A DNA stretch of 64,000 bases from Stomorhina lunata (GCA_933228675.1 OW121743.1:49820422-49884421), one strand, 5' to 3'. Positions 1 through 11,324 are shown, numbered from the stretch's first letter. Program-made: numbers and translations. Notes: generated by a model not told the origin, from the sequence alone.

Positions 1-544
1 CAATTTTTGCGAATATCAAATACTTCATCGCATAGCCGAGTAGACAATGAAAAAAATCGTGATATTATGGAAAATAAAAAAAAATTAAGAAGAATTTAGT
101 ACTTAATTGTCCATCACGTGGTAGGATGATGAAATTTTGTGCAAAAAAAGTAATAGCCCTTATGTACCCCGTATGTACATACAAGGGAAAATTACATATA
201 AAAACTGCTAACACATATACTTTTGCTTAAGTATGTGTATTATATATAAAGCTGTACTTCCAAATAAATATATGAATATTTTAAGTAATATAATGTCATG
301 CATACCAAACATTACAATAATACTAAAACGTATTACTTCTCTTCAAGTAATACGTATATTGTATACATAAGACCTGTCTGAAAATAGATGCATCTGTTAC
401 ATTCTTCTTTAAATTAAATACACACAAAAAAAAATAGTTGTTTTTTCTCGAACTCACCTTTCCACAAAAGCCAGGCACAGATTATTCTACTGAGCTTATA
501 GAATTTATATTTTTAACTATAACATTCATAGCTATTGTAGATAT
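1..544. other. AT-rich DNA, no gene seen
   Basis: No ORF, RNA gene or recognisable repeat end was seen. The stretch is AT-rich, with small A/T runs and TATATA tracts near 235-250. It ends where the 3' terminus of family-A element A1 starts. Confidence 0.5.
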
Positions 545-1029
545 AACAAGTAAAAGTGTTATATTCGGCTGTGCCGAATCTTATATACCCACCATGTGGT
601 GTTAAATTTAGAAACATATCTCATAATCTACGAGGGTGCAGCTAATTCAAAATGTGGACCAAATTCGAAAAAAGATGTTACGCTAGTTGGTATTGTTAGT
701 AAAATATTTGGAATAAATTCGGTTGCGGGAGCATTATAGTTCAACATTTAAAAGTATGTAAGTGGTTTCCCTAGTATTTACTTTGAACAAAATTCGGTAT
801 CATAACCTGGGGGCCAATTCTGGTTCTATGAAACGATGAAATGAAAAAAAAATTTCATTTAAGTTTTCACAACTAGTTTTCATAATACTTTTTCAACAAG
901 ACTTATTTTCTGATTCCCGTTTGCATTAAGAAAAAAGTGTTTCATTCCATTCGTTGCTATGAAACTTTATCAACTATTTTATGATAATTGCCAAGCAAAT
1001 GTCAAACGTAAAACAGGAAACAAATAACG

Positions 1030-1090
1030 TTGGTCTCGGCAACACCAATTTCCGTAATTATTAATTTTTATTAAAATTATCAATTTTTGT
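1030..1090 (+). repeat. Truncated SINE-like fragment
   Basis: GGTCTCGGCAACACCAATTT and the following bases match the segment just after the tRNA-like head at 20408-20600 (GGTCTCGGCAACCTCAATTT). The promoter-box part is missing here, so this looks like a 5'-truncated copy of the same SINE. Confidence 0.4.
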
Positions 1091-1199
1091 AATTGTTAAT
1101 TTCGATCAAAATTATTAATTACCACATCCGTCGGCGGTAATCCTATAGCAATAACACGCCGTCGACGAAAAATAAACAAAATTGGCTGTTAAACAAAAA

Positions 1200-2165
1200 A
1201 GCTTAAACAAATAATGTATTACTGTGATATTTGTTCTCCTCAAAATTTATCACTGTGATAAATTTTTTTTTTACAAAAATATTAATTTCATACATTTATT
1301 TTTGAAAATTTATCATTGTAGTACATTTTTATAAGAAAATTGAAAACTGTGATAAATTTTTCTTAGGAAATTAATCACTCTTACACATTTTCAGTGTGAA
1401 ACAATTTATCAGTGTGAAACAATTTGATTAGATAATTAACACTTTGATTTTATTTAGCAGACTTGTCACTGTGATACATTTTAAAAAGTAAATTTATCAC
1501 TCTTTTACAATTTATATTCATCTGTGAAAAAACATTTCTTTAGAAAACTTGTCACATTAACACAGGTTCTTTAAAAAATTTATTACTGTGATACTTTTTC
1601 GTCTAAAATTTTTTTTTTCAAAAAAAATTTATTTTATACATTTAGTTTTAAAAATTCATCATTTGATATATTTGCTTTAGGAAATATATCACTGAAACTT
1701 TATCACTGTGATAATTTTTTTTCAAAAAGAAATTATTTTATACATTTAGTTTTAAAAATTCATCATTTGATATATTTGATTCAGGAAATATATCACTATT
1801 GTCCATTTTCTAAACAAAAATTATCATTGTGATACAATTTCTTAAGAAAATTTATCACTTTTATACATTTTATTTAGCAAATTTATCACTGAGACACATT
1901 TTCTAAAGAAAATTTTTCACTTTTATTATTATATAAACGGTTAAATATTTCTTTAGAAAATTTATTACTGTGATAAATTTTTTAGAATATTTATCACTGT
2001 GATACATTTTTTGCGAATATTTATCACTGTGATAAATTTTTTTTAAGGAAATTTATATATTATATATATATATTTTCTTTAAAAATTTATCACGGTAAAA
2101 CATTTCTTTAGAAAATGTATCACTTTGATATATTTTCTTCAGAAAGTTTATCACTGTGATACATT
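1200..2165. repeat. Degenerate ~30-35-bp repeat built on the dyad TTATCAC-T-GTGATAA
   Basis: Many imperfect units carry ATCACTGTGAT flanked by A/T runs such as TTTCTTTAGAAAA. The best copies (near 1244-1268 and 2018-2040) are palindromes around a single central T. Each half contains TTATCA/TGATAA, which fits the WGATAR binding motif of GATA factors. Units are diverged and vary in spacing. The array lies inside the TIR element 811-3876. Confidence 0.7.
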
Positions 2166-2596
2166 TTATTTAAGCGGAAGGTTGCGTCTAATGAATTTTG
2201 TCGAAGATGGACCGATTATAATAAATTGTAGAATAAATACAAAAAAAAAAATAAAATTTGTGCCTTTAAGAAAACCAAAATCTTTATTCGGGATAGTCAG
2301 TCCTCTCGTATTTGCCCGAAATAATGGACTCTCAGTTTTAATTCCAAAAGTCCCAGTATCAATAAAAAAAATGTCTGTGGTAAATTCATTTCATCAGCTC
2401 ATTTGGAGACCAAGCTGATCTTGAATCCAAATGGTTCAACTTCGTGATTACTAGTGAGTCTGATAACCTGAGTCATATTATCACATCATAGTGATAATTT
2501 TTTTTCGAATATGGACCTATTGTAATAAAACTTGACTTTAAATAAAAAAATGTAAAAAGGTTTATCAAAATTTTGGGACATCAAACATTTAATTTA

Positions 2597-2728
2597 AAAG
2601 TTTTACTGATGAGATGGCCTAACCAACCATAGAGACGCGTCGACTAAAGGTTTTCCTACCAACATTAATAATAATAAATAATTGTAATAAATTGGGATCT
2701 TAGTGCAATACACTACAGTAAAACTTTT
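2597..2728 (+). repeat. Hammerhead-bearing repeat, copy F1 (ribozyme core mutated)
   Basis: CTGATGA at 2606-2612, a potential stem II, then AGAGAC and GCGTC correspond base for base to the intact ribozyme at 60384-60446. However, the invariant GAAA has become GAGA, and the closing base of stem II and stem I are lost, so self-cleavage should be dead. The downstream body (AATTGTAATAAATTGGGAT through CACTACAGTAAAACTTTTT) matches copy F3. The left flank, AAAAGTTTTACTG, is the reverse complement of the element's own right end, which suggests an inverted or fold-back rearrangement. Confidence 0.65.
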
Positions 2729-4289
2729 TAAAGAAATGTAAAATCTGTTGCTTTAAGAGACCAAAATTTCAAGTCTTAGTTCTGAGAGTCCCGATATAAA
2801 AATATTCTGTGTGATAAATTTCAGATGTTTCATAAAAAACACCTTTTCTAAACGTACCCATCTTGCCTTAGCGAAGAGCACTAACTCTAGACCAAAGACT
2901 CTATAATTGGGTATGTGATGGAAATCGATAGTTTTCAGATACATTTTTGAGTAAATTTTTCCCATTTCCACAAAAAATTCATGCCAAATAAAAGATAAGA
3001 TATCAGTCTAAAGGATTAAGGCACAAATTTATATTTTTTTGGGAAAACAACCGAAAAATATCTAAAAGATATATCAGATATCGATCGATTTGAAAACAAT
3101 CAATTTCTAACACACCGGAATATTGCACACATTGATTTGTAGTATGGTCGATTTAAAAAGTCCCATAAAAAGGAGAGTATACCGCTTTTACTATAATTCG
3201 GAAACAACTAATGGATAGAAATAGCCAATGAAAGAAAGTTAAGGCACACACACGTGCAACTTGACTATATACAATAGCACGTACATTGAATAATACAAAG
3301 CATTCTTTTCACCACCTTTTGCTTCTCTACTATCCCTTTTTCCAGAAGGTAACCCAATTCGTATATACTCTTTATACAATTGTATAGGCAGTATTTGCTT
3401 GAGTGTTACTTCTCTTAAAAAAAATATATATACCTAAATTATTATCATCAGTACCGCCTAAAGCGGTAAGACTCGTCGTCAGTTTCACTTTTCGTCTACA
3501 ATGTTTTCCGTCATACATTTATAGATTAGTGACCAGTTTTTTTAATAATTATATTTCATACTAATCGTTAGCAATATCAATATTTTCTTCCTAGAAGTTA
3601 ATTAAATAATATTTTATTTTTGATTTTTCACTTAAAATTTTTCAGTGAAAAAATTCTTTTCATATGAAAAAATTTTGACAGTTGGTTGCACTGTTTCACA
3701 AAACAAGAATCACAATTGTTATGAAACGATGAAAAAATCTCGTTTCGTTTCAGTGATTTTTTCATATGATAATGATTTTACGTTTATTTTCATTTTTTTA
3801 CTAAAATAGAATCGCACTTCTATGAAAACATGAAAAAACTTTTCATTTCATCGTTTCATAGAATCAGAATTGACCCCCTGGTATGGTTTTACATTAATAA
3901 GTTGTTAAATCGTGAGCCTATATTCAATACCGTCTATGAACCATTTTTATTTTGAAAGATTTTTTATTGGAAAACTGTTCTTTTATAAAAGAACATCTCA
4001 CGTAATAAAAATCAGATGGAAGAAATCTGTTAAGGCAGTTATTTTTTTTGGCTTCTCCTTAAAATTTTATTATTTGTTTCATAGTCGGTGTTGAATATAG
4101 GCTCACGAAATGCTTTTCGTTTAGCTAAATATTTAGTTAGGATAAACATGCTGATAGTAATAGGACAGGTTCACATATTTTGTTAGGGGTTCTTAATGTA
4201 TCTACCGTATATAAAGTCTGGACATTGGTGCAATCATAATATGCTTGTACCTCCGAATCTTTTTGATTGTAGATATAAAGAAGGGGATG

Positions 4290-4290
<1 letters not shown>

Positions 4291-4348
<58 letters not shown>

Positions 4349-4368
4349 TATATATAGATATATATATT

Positions 4369-4400
<32 letters not shown>

Positions 4401-4416
4401 GATATATATATATATA
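4291..4416. repeat. (AT)n microsatellite
   Basis: About 125 bases of almost pure TA dinucleotide with a few interruptions (AAATAT, TAGATA, TACATA), inside family-A element A1. It creates a spurious Tyr/Ile repeat ORF. Confidence 0.95.
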
Positions 4417-5859
4417 AGAATTATAGCCAAATGTTGCCTGATTGTAGCAAAGTTCCACACACCGGCTGGAATTTATATAAAGCTTATTTTTGAAAAATTT
4501 AGTACCAATAGCTGTCACAGTTTCTAATTTAATAGCTTTTAACTGGTCCTTGCTAAATATTTTTTAGTTTCCGGGAGTGTTTTATATATGAAAGCTATAG
4601 TCAAATATTAACCGATTCCTATAAAATTTGATATACTGACCAATAATTGCATAAAACTTCTCTATTCTAATTTTAGTCGTCATAGCTATTACAATTGTAC
4701 TCAATTTATCAGCAGTCATGTATTTCCCGGGGCGGGGTTATATCGGAGCTCTAACTTAATGTGAATCGATTTCGCCCATTTTCAGTACAAAACTTTTATT
4801 ACATATCAAAAATACTTTTGTAAAACTTTGTCTCTCTAGCTTTTGTAGTTAAGGCGCTATCGCGCTTTTATCTAACGGACAGACGGATATAAACCCCCTT
4901 GTCTTTTTGTATTTTTGTGTTTCCGTAAGTTTTTTATAAGGGAGCTATGGTCAAATAGTAACCGAGTGTAACAAAATTTTGCACACTGGCTGGCATTCAC
5001 ATAAAACAACCTTTTGTAAAATTTTGTTGCTGTAGCCTTTTTCGTTAAGGCGCTATCGCGCTTTTATTTGACGGACAGACGGACATAAACCCCCTTTTCT
5101 TTCTGTATTTTTGTGTTTCCGTAAGTTTTTTATATGGGAGCTATGGTAAAATGGTGACCGATTGTGACAAAATTTTGCACACTGGCTGATGTTGACATAG
5201 GACCTCCTTGTGCTAAATTTAGTGGTCAAAAATATCACAGTTTATGATTTATTGGCATTTAAGTGTATTTTAGGTGGAATTTAGGCTATTTCCGTAAGTT
5301 TTTTGTATGGGGGTTAAATGTGAACCGATTTTGATGAAATTTCATATGCTGGCTAGTGATTATGTAAAACTTTTATATACTTAATTTTGTCATCATAGCT
5401 ATTATAATTTGTAAGTTATTAGCAAATAAGCGATTAGCCTAGTCAAGCTTATACAGGAGCTATGGTGAAATGTTAACAGATTTTGCCCGATTTCAATACA
5501 AAGATTTTCCAAAAAATGAAGAATATTCACACCGAATTTCAGTGATCTATATTCTTTCGTTAATGCTTTATCGTGCCAAGTCTTAGAATTTCATAGACGA
5601 GGTTATGCGGGAGCTATGATCAAATGTGAACCGATTTTGCCCGATTTCAATACCAAAATATTCCAAGAAATGAAGAATATTTATGCCAAATTTTAGTGAC
5701 CTATATCCTTTCGTTAAGCTTTTATCGTTCCAACAACAGACAGACAGACATACTGACAGGCAGACGGACAGGCAGACGGACATCTTAAATCATCTAAGAA
5801 TTAGATAAGGATTCCCTTTTGGTTTATTAAGGAAATTACAAACGGAATGAAAATCTCAA

Positions 5860-5919
5860 TTTTTTACCCACCATCAGAAAGAATTGGGGTATTCATTCTT
5901 TCTGATGGTGGGTAAAAAA
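5860..5919. repeat. Perfect 25-bp inverted repeat at the 5' end of A1
   Basis: 5860-5884 and 5895-5919 are exact reverse complements with a 10-base loop. Each arm contains the family-A terminal motif TACCCACCATCAGAAAGAAT. Other family-A copies have only one such motif at this end, so A1 carries an inverted duplication of its terminus. Confidence 0.85.
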
Positions 5920-5926
5920 TTTTTAC

Positions 5927-7328
5927 CTAATTGTTAATTTTTAAAGAAAGGGGTAATACAGCAAAAGTTAAAAATCTTTTACCGGGTAACGCCGGGTCCA
6001 AGCAGCTAGAATTTAATAATTTTAGTATTTTTTTCTTAGGTCGGTTTCAAAGCTCATTTTTGAACTAATAATAATTGAAAGTAACTAATTTTTTTCTTAA
6101 TATATTTCTAGCCTTTAATGCAAATAGTACCTGGTAGACCGAGCCTTGCTCGGAGGAAAATTTTAAAGTTTTTATATATTTTATATTATAAAGTGCTAAA
6201 ATAAATTTAGAGGAAAGACATTGTAGAAATATTCAGTTAATTTTGAATTATTTGATTTATTTTGTCCGACCAACACATAGTTTGCATAGTTTACAGTTTA
6301 ACTTGTTTTGAATAATTTTGGAAATTATTCATATCAACAGAAACCTCTGTCGACTCATGCGCAACAACTTTGCTAAAGATTATAGTCTGATCAAATTCAC
6401 AGTTTACGATTTAATTCATTTTGAGTACAGATTACGATTAAATTGACTTTGAGTAAGTTTCTGTAGCGCCACCTGTCGGAAATTATTCATACCAACTAAA
6501 AACCCTTCGTCGGCTCATGCGCTACAACTTTGCTAAAGATCATAGCATGATCATAGCATGATACAGTTTACGATTTAATTAATTTTTAGTAATTTTCAGT
6601 GGCGCCATCTGTCGGAAATTAGTCTTATCAACTTTAAAACCTTAGCCGGCTTATCCGCAACATCTTCGCTAAAGAGCATAACACAATCAAATTCACAGTT
6701 TACTATTCTATAAAGAACATACATACAGACAAACATTCATTTGTTTAAAATAATACTAATTTTTTCCCTTTTTATTCCCTAATTTCTAAAAGTTCCATAT
6801 GTATATTTGGTACTTTTTTGGTGCCAATTGAATTCGGTACATTTTTTTAAAACGCATTTAACATAATGTATAATGTTCCTATTCATATTACTTTGGAGAT
6901 GTTAAGTTATCATTTTATCCCTTTTTTACCCATTTTGGCTCCAAAATCAAAAAAGTACCAAATACGTGTTTCATGTTTTTTTTACATCTATTGATTGCAG
7001 TACCAAGTTTCTTTCTATATAAGAGTGGGTTAAAAAGGTGCCAAAAAAACTATTTTCACCCTTTTTTACCCCCTATCGGACATAGTTTCAAAAAAGTACC
7101 AAACACCTGTCCGCTTATTTTCAAAGCTGTTTAAAACGTAATTTTAATTTTGTTTCTATACCTATTACTTTAGGAGACATAGCGTTTTCGATTTTTTCCC
7201 CTTTTTACCCGTTTTTACCCTCTTAGAGGTAAAAGTTCCAAAAGTCCCATCTTCTTCGACCTATGCATCAAAAAAGATACCCACTGTCCAAATTTTATCA
7301 AAATCGTTAGAGCCGTTTTCGAGATAGC

Positions 7329-7359
<31 letters not shown>

Positions 7360-7373
7360 CAATTATTGCTCGT
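5927..7373. other. Transposon-like debris without ORF
   Basis: No coding region was seen. A short hairpin CCGAGC-CTT-GCTCGG lies near 6139-6153. Three partly tandem units (about 6322-6478, 6479-6615 and 6616-6715) share GCGCCACCTGTCGGAAATTA and CAACTTTGCTAAAGAT. The 6780-7320 part repeats phrases such as CAAAAAAGTACCAAA and CCCTTTTTTACCC. The stretch ends with CGTTTTCGAGATAGCCATTC followed by (TA)n, the kind of tail often seen after insect non-LTR or other repeat 3' ends. The family is not identified. Confidence 0.45.
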
Positions 7374-7377
7374 TTAA

Positions 7378-10044
7378 CCTTTAACTTAATATGTGGTGGT
7401 AAATTTTACACCCTCTCTTTTTTTTCTCACATAACTTTTCTCTGCTCCACTCTTTTAGGCTGATGTTCTAAGTACCCTCTAATTTTGCCATACTGCAATC
7501 ATCAGTATTGTTTTGATCGCCGCACTAAATAGAGTTCACGTGTATTTGTGAGTGTTGGTGTAAAATTTACTACACATCGTCGTTTGCGTTTTTTTCTTAT
7601 AGAAAATATTTTACTACCACGTATTCGTATGTGTAATTATCTAATAGGAAATATTTTACTACCACCTGTAAGTCAGCGTTAAAAAACCCATATAAAATTG
7701 TTTACTACACGTCTGTGTAAGAGTAAGTTTTAATAAATTTTTACCTTCTATTTAAAGTAAACAGTTTTTATAATCTTAATATTTTGATCCAACACAACAG
7801 AAAAAATGTCACATTCAAGAAACATGAAACCAGAAGATATCACTAGACTTCTAGAAGAAGATGATGAAAATTTTTACGATGATGATCTCGATGATATGGC
7901 AAGCGACGTTGATGACGATGTCGTAGATGCAGACTTCTGCCCTGAATTCTACAGTGATAGTGATTCGGAAATATTGGAAACAGAAAGCGAAGAGGAAATG
8001 GACGCAAATAATAATATTGATGAAGTAGAAAATTTCGAGCACTACGAAGTGCAGGAAAACAACATTGAACCAAACAACAGTACTTCTCAAAAATCATATT
8101 ATTATGGAAGAAACCGCTTTAAATGGTCAGCAGAACAACCAACGCGTTTCACCAGAACTCCGTTACATAATATCGTGAGATTACCAACTTCAGTGGGTTC
8201 TCAAAATAATGAAGATGATTCGGAAGGTATAATATACCGATACTGGTCAAAGCTTTTTGATGAATCAATTGAAGACACAATAATCGAGTACACGAACAAA
8301 AAGCTTGATACAAAGTTTGAAGCCACAAAAAAAATAGAAGCAAAACCTCTCGATAAAATAGAGTTTAGAGCATTTATAGGTTTACTGCTTTACTCGTCCG
8401 TTTTCAAATCCAATCACGAAACCGTAGACGTTATATTTTCAGCTGATGGAACTGGAAGAAATATTTTTAGAGCTACAATGTCCAGGAATAGATTTTTGAC
8501 TATACTTTCTTGTTTGCGGTTTGATAATTCTTCCACCCGTGCAGAACGTTTAGCAAACGACCCCATTGCTGCAATTTCTGATATTTTCAACAGAATAATA
8601 GAAAATTGTAAGATTAATTACTCCATAGGTACACATGCGTGTATTGACGAAATGCTAGTTCCATTTCGCGGCAGGTGCAAATTTAAGGTGTATATGCCCC
8701 AGAAACCTGCAAAATATGGTATCAAAATCATGGCTTTGACAGATGCGCGTACCCATTACTTATCAAATGCCTACATATACTATGGGAAAAACTCTGATGG
8801 TGTTGGTCTTTGCCCTGATGATAAAAAACTTTCTGTGCCAACTCAAGCAGTTTTGCGACTTTGTAGTCATATTGAAGGAAGCAATAGAAATATTACGGCA
8901 GATAATTGGTTTTCATCAATTCAATTAGCCGAGAAATTGAAAACCCGCCAACTGACTTATTTGGGAACTATGAGAAAAAATAAAAGAGAAATTCCGTTAG
9001 AATTTCTGCCCAATAAACAAAGAGTAGTTGGAAGTTCTTTATATGGATTTACAAAAGACATCACACTTATGTCTTATGTTCCAAAAAAAAGCCGTGCAGT
9101 TGTTTTAATTTCTACCATGCATCATAAAGAAGCAATTGATTCTCAGACTAATAAGCCAGATATAATAGTTGACTACAATAATACAAAGGGAGGAGTAGAT
9201 GAGTTGGACAAAAAATGTTCAATTTACTCATGCGGTCGCCGTACTCGACGTTGGCCATTAGCTATATTCTATAGATTATTAGATATATGTGGAGTTAATG
9301 CATATATTTTAAACCAGTCAGCACGCAATTATAAAGAAATTTCAAGGGCGAACTTTTTAAAGAAAACTGCTCGGAGTTTAATTGTGCCTCACTTGCAAAG
9401 AAGAGAACACAATCAAAGATTGACTCGTTCTCTACGTGATATTATTCATACTATATTAGGATCCGATTCTCTTCCTCCACCTGTTACTGAAAAACCTACG
9501 AGCACAAGCAAATTATGCTACATATGCCCTAATAAATTAAAAAGAAAAACTACGCACACCTGTATAGAGTGCAAAAAGCCAATGTGTATGGGCTGTAGCA
9601 AGCGAATATGTATTAACTGTGCAGAGACTGAATTTGAAGAATGATTATTTTTCACTAAAAGACTGATTGTTATTTTTTTAAGAGTATTATATTTATTGAA
9701 ATGTTATTTTATTTTTTTAAGTTTATACGTTGGGCTGTGGAAAAATGCCATTTATTTTTTGTTTAACTTTTTTTTAAATATTCCAATGAGTACAATACAA
9801 ACATATAAATTTTCATTTATGTAAAAGCTGGGTTTGAAATAAAGAACAATTTTTTTTTTAAATACAAACTTTTTCTTTGTTTTTTTTTCAAGAAATTTAT
9901 TTAAAAGTTTTTAATCTAAAATAATCTAGGTAAAAATTTATCATAAAATATAAACATAAAAAAATATATCAAAAAAAATTCTGGTGTAAATTTTACTACC
10001 ACCTATGTCTAAGTGTAAAAAATTTTCACCTATTAAGTTAAAGG
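7378..10044 (+). mobile_element. Complete piggyBac-superfamily transposon
   Basis: The element is bounded by the classic TTAA duplication (7374-7377 and 10045-10048) with perfect 14-bp terminal inverted repeats, CCTTTAACTTAATA and its complement. Its length of 2667 bp is normal for autonomous piggyBac elements. Subterminal motifs GGTGGTAAATTTTACACC (about 7393-7411) and GGTGTAAATTTTACTACCAC (about 9984-10004) form a second inverted pair, and several more copies lie at 7557-7710. It carries one uninterrupted transposase gene. Perfect TIRs, a perfect TTAA and an open ORF suggest recent insertion and possible activity. Confidence 0.93.
7806..9644 (+). CDS. piggyBac transposase (DDE_Tnp_1_7 type), full length
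   Basis: This 612-aa protein cuts and pastes its own element at TTAA sites in the nucleus. Residues 15-70 are an acidic N-terminus rich in Asp/Glu. The catalytic core follows, with Asp281 in CIDEMLVPFRG, Asp366 in ITADNWFSS and Asp465/Asp468 in NTKGGVDELDKK. These positions and motifs correspond to the D-D-D triad of piggyBac. The C-terminal 571-605 segment is a Cys-rich cross-brace zinc finger (CYIC, HTCIEC, CMGC, CINC), as used to bind the subterminal DNA. The start is the first Met after the in-frame upstream region. AATAAA at 9838-9843 is a plausible poly(A) signal about 190 bases past the stop. No stop, frameshift or missing catalytic residue was seen. It is flanked only by its own TIRs, so it is a selfish gene and not a domesticated one. 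Confidence 0.95.
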   Translation: MSHSRNMKPEDITRLLEEDDENFYDDDLDDMASDVDDDVVDADFCPEFYSDSDSEILETESEEEMDANNNIDEVENFEHYEVQENNIEPNNSTSQKSYYYGRNRFKWSAEQPTRFTRTPLHNIVRLPTSVGSQNNEDDSEGIIYRYWSKLFDESIEDTIIEYTNKKLDTKFEATKKIEAKPLDKIEFRAFIGLLLYSSVFKSNHETVDVIFSADGTGRNIFRATMSRNRFLTILSCLRFDNSSTRAERLANDPIAAISDIFNRIIENCKINYSIGTHACIDEMLVPFRGRCKFKVYMPQKPAKYGIKIMALTDARTHYLSNAYIYYGKNSDGVGLCPDDKKLSVPTQAVLRLCSHIEGSNRNITADNWFSSIQLAEKLKTRQLTYLGTMRKNKREIPLEFLPNKQRVVGSSLYGFTKDITLMSYVPKKSRAVVLISTMHHKEAIDSQTNKPDIIVDYNNTKGGVDELDKKCSIYSCGRRTRRWPLAIFYRLLDICGVNAYILNQSARNYKEISRANFLKKTARSLIVPHLQRREHNQRLTRSLRDIIHTILGSDSLPPPVTEKPTSTSKLCYICPNKLKRKTTHTCIECKKPMCMGCSKRICINCAETEFEE

Positions 10045-10048
10045 TTAA

Positions 10049-11324
10049 GAATATAAGATTTAATGCATTTAAAAGCTATTCTCTTTTTTAATACTTCCAC
10101 CATTAATTGTGTTTTTCTCAAGATTTTTTCTTTAAAAATTTCTAATTAGCTTAAACACCGTTTTCATTTTATTCAATTACAAGTATGAGGAAATTTTTAT
10201 ATTTTCCTTTACTCATAGAAGATGGGAGGAATAGGTGTTTGCTTTCCTTAATAAACCAATTTTATCTTAATTGAAATTGCTTTAAATATTAAGATAACGA
10301 TAAAATTATAGCTGGTGCTTAAATTCAATTTTAATATTACACATTAGAGATTTTTTTTTGAAAAACGTTTTGTAGTAAAAAATTTAAATGTTTTTTCTAT
10401 TCATAGGGATTAAATATGCGCATTTTGATGAGAATTTTCTTATTCTATCCATTTTCTATTTTGTGTGTGTGTAAAATGTCATTATTTAATGATAATCGTT
10501 TTCATTAAACAACTAAAGACTTATGTATTAAATTTTGAAAAAAAAAAACTCTAATGGAGCAACAGAAAATTGAGACGAGTCTTTATTAAGGTTATAAAAA
10601 GACAGAAATATATTTAAATTTGCTTATGCATTAATAAGCAGTAAATAAAGAAAATAGGTAATAGAAAAATAGGAATATAAAATTTTGATTTTAAAACAGG
10701 AATTGCTGGTTCTATAGGTAAAATAATTTTAGGGAATGAGTTCATATTTTAGCTTCCTCAGCTTTGGTTACCCACTACTCCCACAATTTTACTATTCCTT
10801 CAGACAAATACATTAAAAATATAGGCACTCTTTAATATCTCATACAATTATTTTCCAGAATTTCTACACCGAAACCAAAACAAATTATCATAATTGAAAA
10901 TTTATTCACACCCATCCAAACATCACAAACCCTCCCCGCCCTTATTATTTACATCTTTTAAAATTAACTTTATATTTTGACATCAGAAATTTAACTTTTT
11001 TAAAAAATTGTCAACTTTTTAAATGGAGGTTGCTCTCGGTCATTAGGGGTAGTTGAATATTTTATTATAAATATTTATGTTATCTTGTTCTGTCTGCTTT
11101 AACATTTATATTATCACAGCGTTTTTTTTTTTTCTATTATTATTCTTCGCTTGTCAGTGATAAATTATAACTTTGGAGTGAGTTATTTAAAATAAAGCTA
11201 AACATGAAATTATAATTGTTGCAGGTAGATGAGATGTCAGTTTTTCAGGTATATAATAAATTATTTAAAACAGTTTTATAGTTTGACCATATAGACCAGT
11301 TCAAAGTCGCTGGATCAATCTTTG
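10049..11324. other. AT-rich intergenic DNA, nothing identified
   Basis: No convincing ORF, terminal repeat or RNA gene was seen. The stretch is AT-rich with homopolymer runs. It ends at the 5' terminus of family-A copy A2. Confidence 0.5.

Larger units (their letters stand above)
811..3876. mobile_element. Nested 3.07-kb TIR element with 5-bp target duplication CCTGG
   Basis: The left end GGGCCAATTCTG at 811 and the right end CAGAATTGACCC at 3876 begin an inverted repeat of about 37 bp, with later bases ATGAAACGATGAAATGAAAA in both arms. CCTGG stands directly before (806-810) and after (3877-3881) the element. Removing the element restores the family-A sequence around 805/3882 to the same length as A4 near 34418-34440, which confirms an insertion. 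It encodes no transposase. It contains a SINE scrap (1030-1090), a dense ~30-35-bp repeat (1200-2165) and a decayed hammerhead-bearing repeat (2597-2728). The superfamily is unknown; the 5-bp duplication alone is not decisive. Confidence 0.75.
545..5919 (-). mobile_element. Helentron/DINE-1-like element, family A copy A1
   Basis: This copy lies on the minus strand. Its 3' end at 545-592 reads, on the minus strand, subterminal repeat GATGGTGGGTAT, then the hairpin ATTCGGC-ACA-GCCGAAT, then a terminus of TTACTTGTT type. Its 5' end, near 5860-5919, carries the matching subterminal repeat TACCCACCATCA. A short subterminal inverted repeat plus a 3' hairpin followed by TTGTTT is the known layout of DINE-1/Helentron elements, and the same body sequence occurs in A2-A5. 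No replicase/helicase ORF is present, so it is non-autonomous. It is split by the nested element at 811-3876 and holds an (AT)n tract at 4291-4416. Helentron class is inferred from structure; the repeat family itself is seen directly. Confidence 0.72.

Noticed and set aside
2606..2650. Second active hammerhead
   Set aside because: The GAAA core is GAGA and stem I does not pair; kept as a decayed copy only.
4234..4518. 94-codon ORF rich in IYIYIY
   Set aside because: It is the (AT)n microsatellite read as Tyr/Ile; no gene.
5583..5783. 66-codon ORF with SVCLSVCLSVC repeat (minus strand)
   Set aside because: Translation of the GTCCGTCTGTC-type repeat typical of the 5' part of family-A elements; not a protein gene.
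7843..8343. Minus-strand ORFs opposite the piggyBac transposase
   Set aside because: Shadows of the acidic N-terminal coding region on the other strand.
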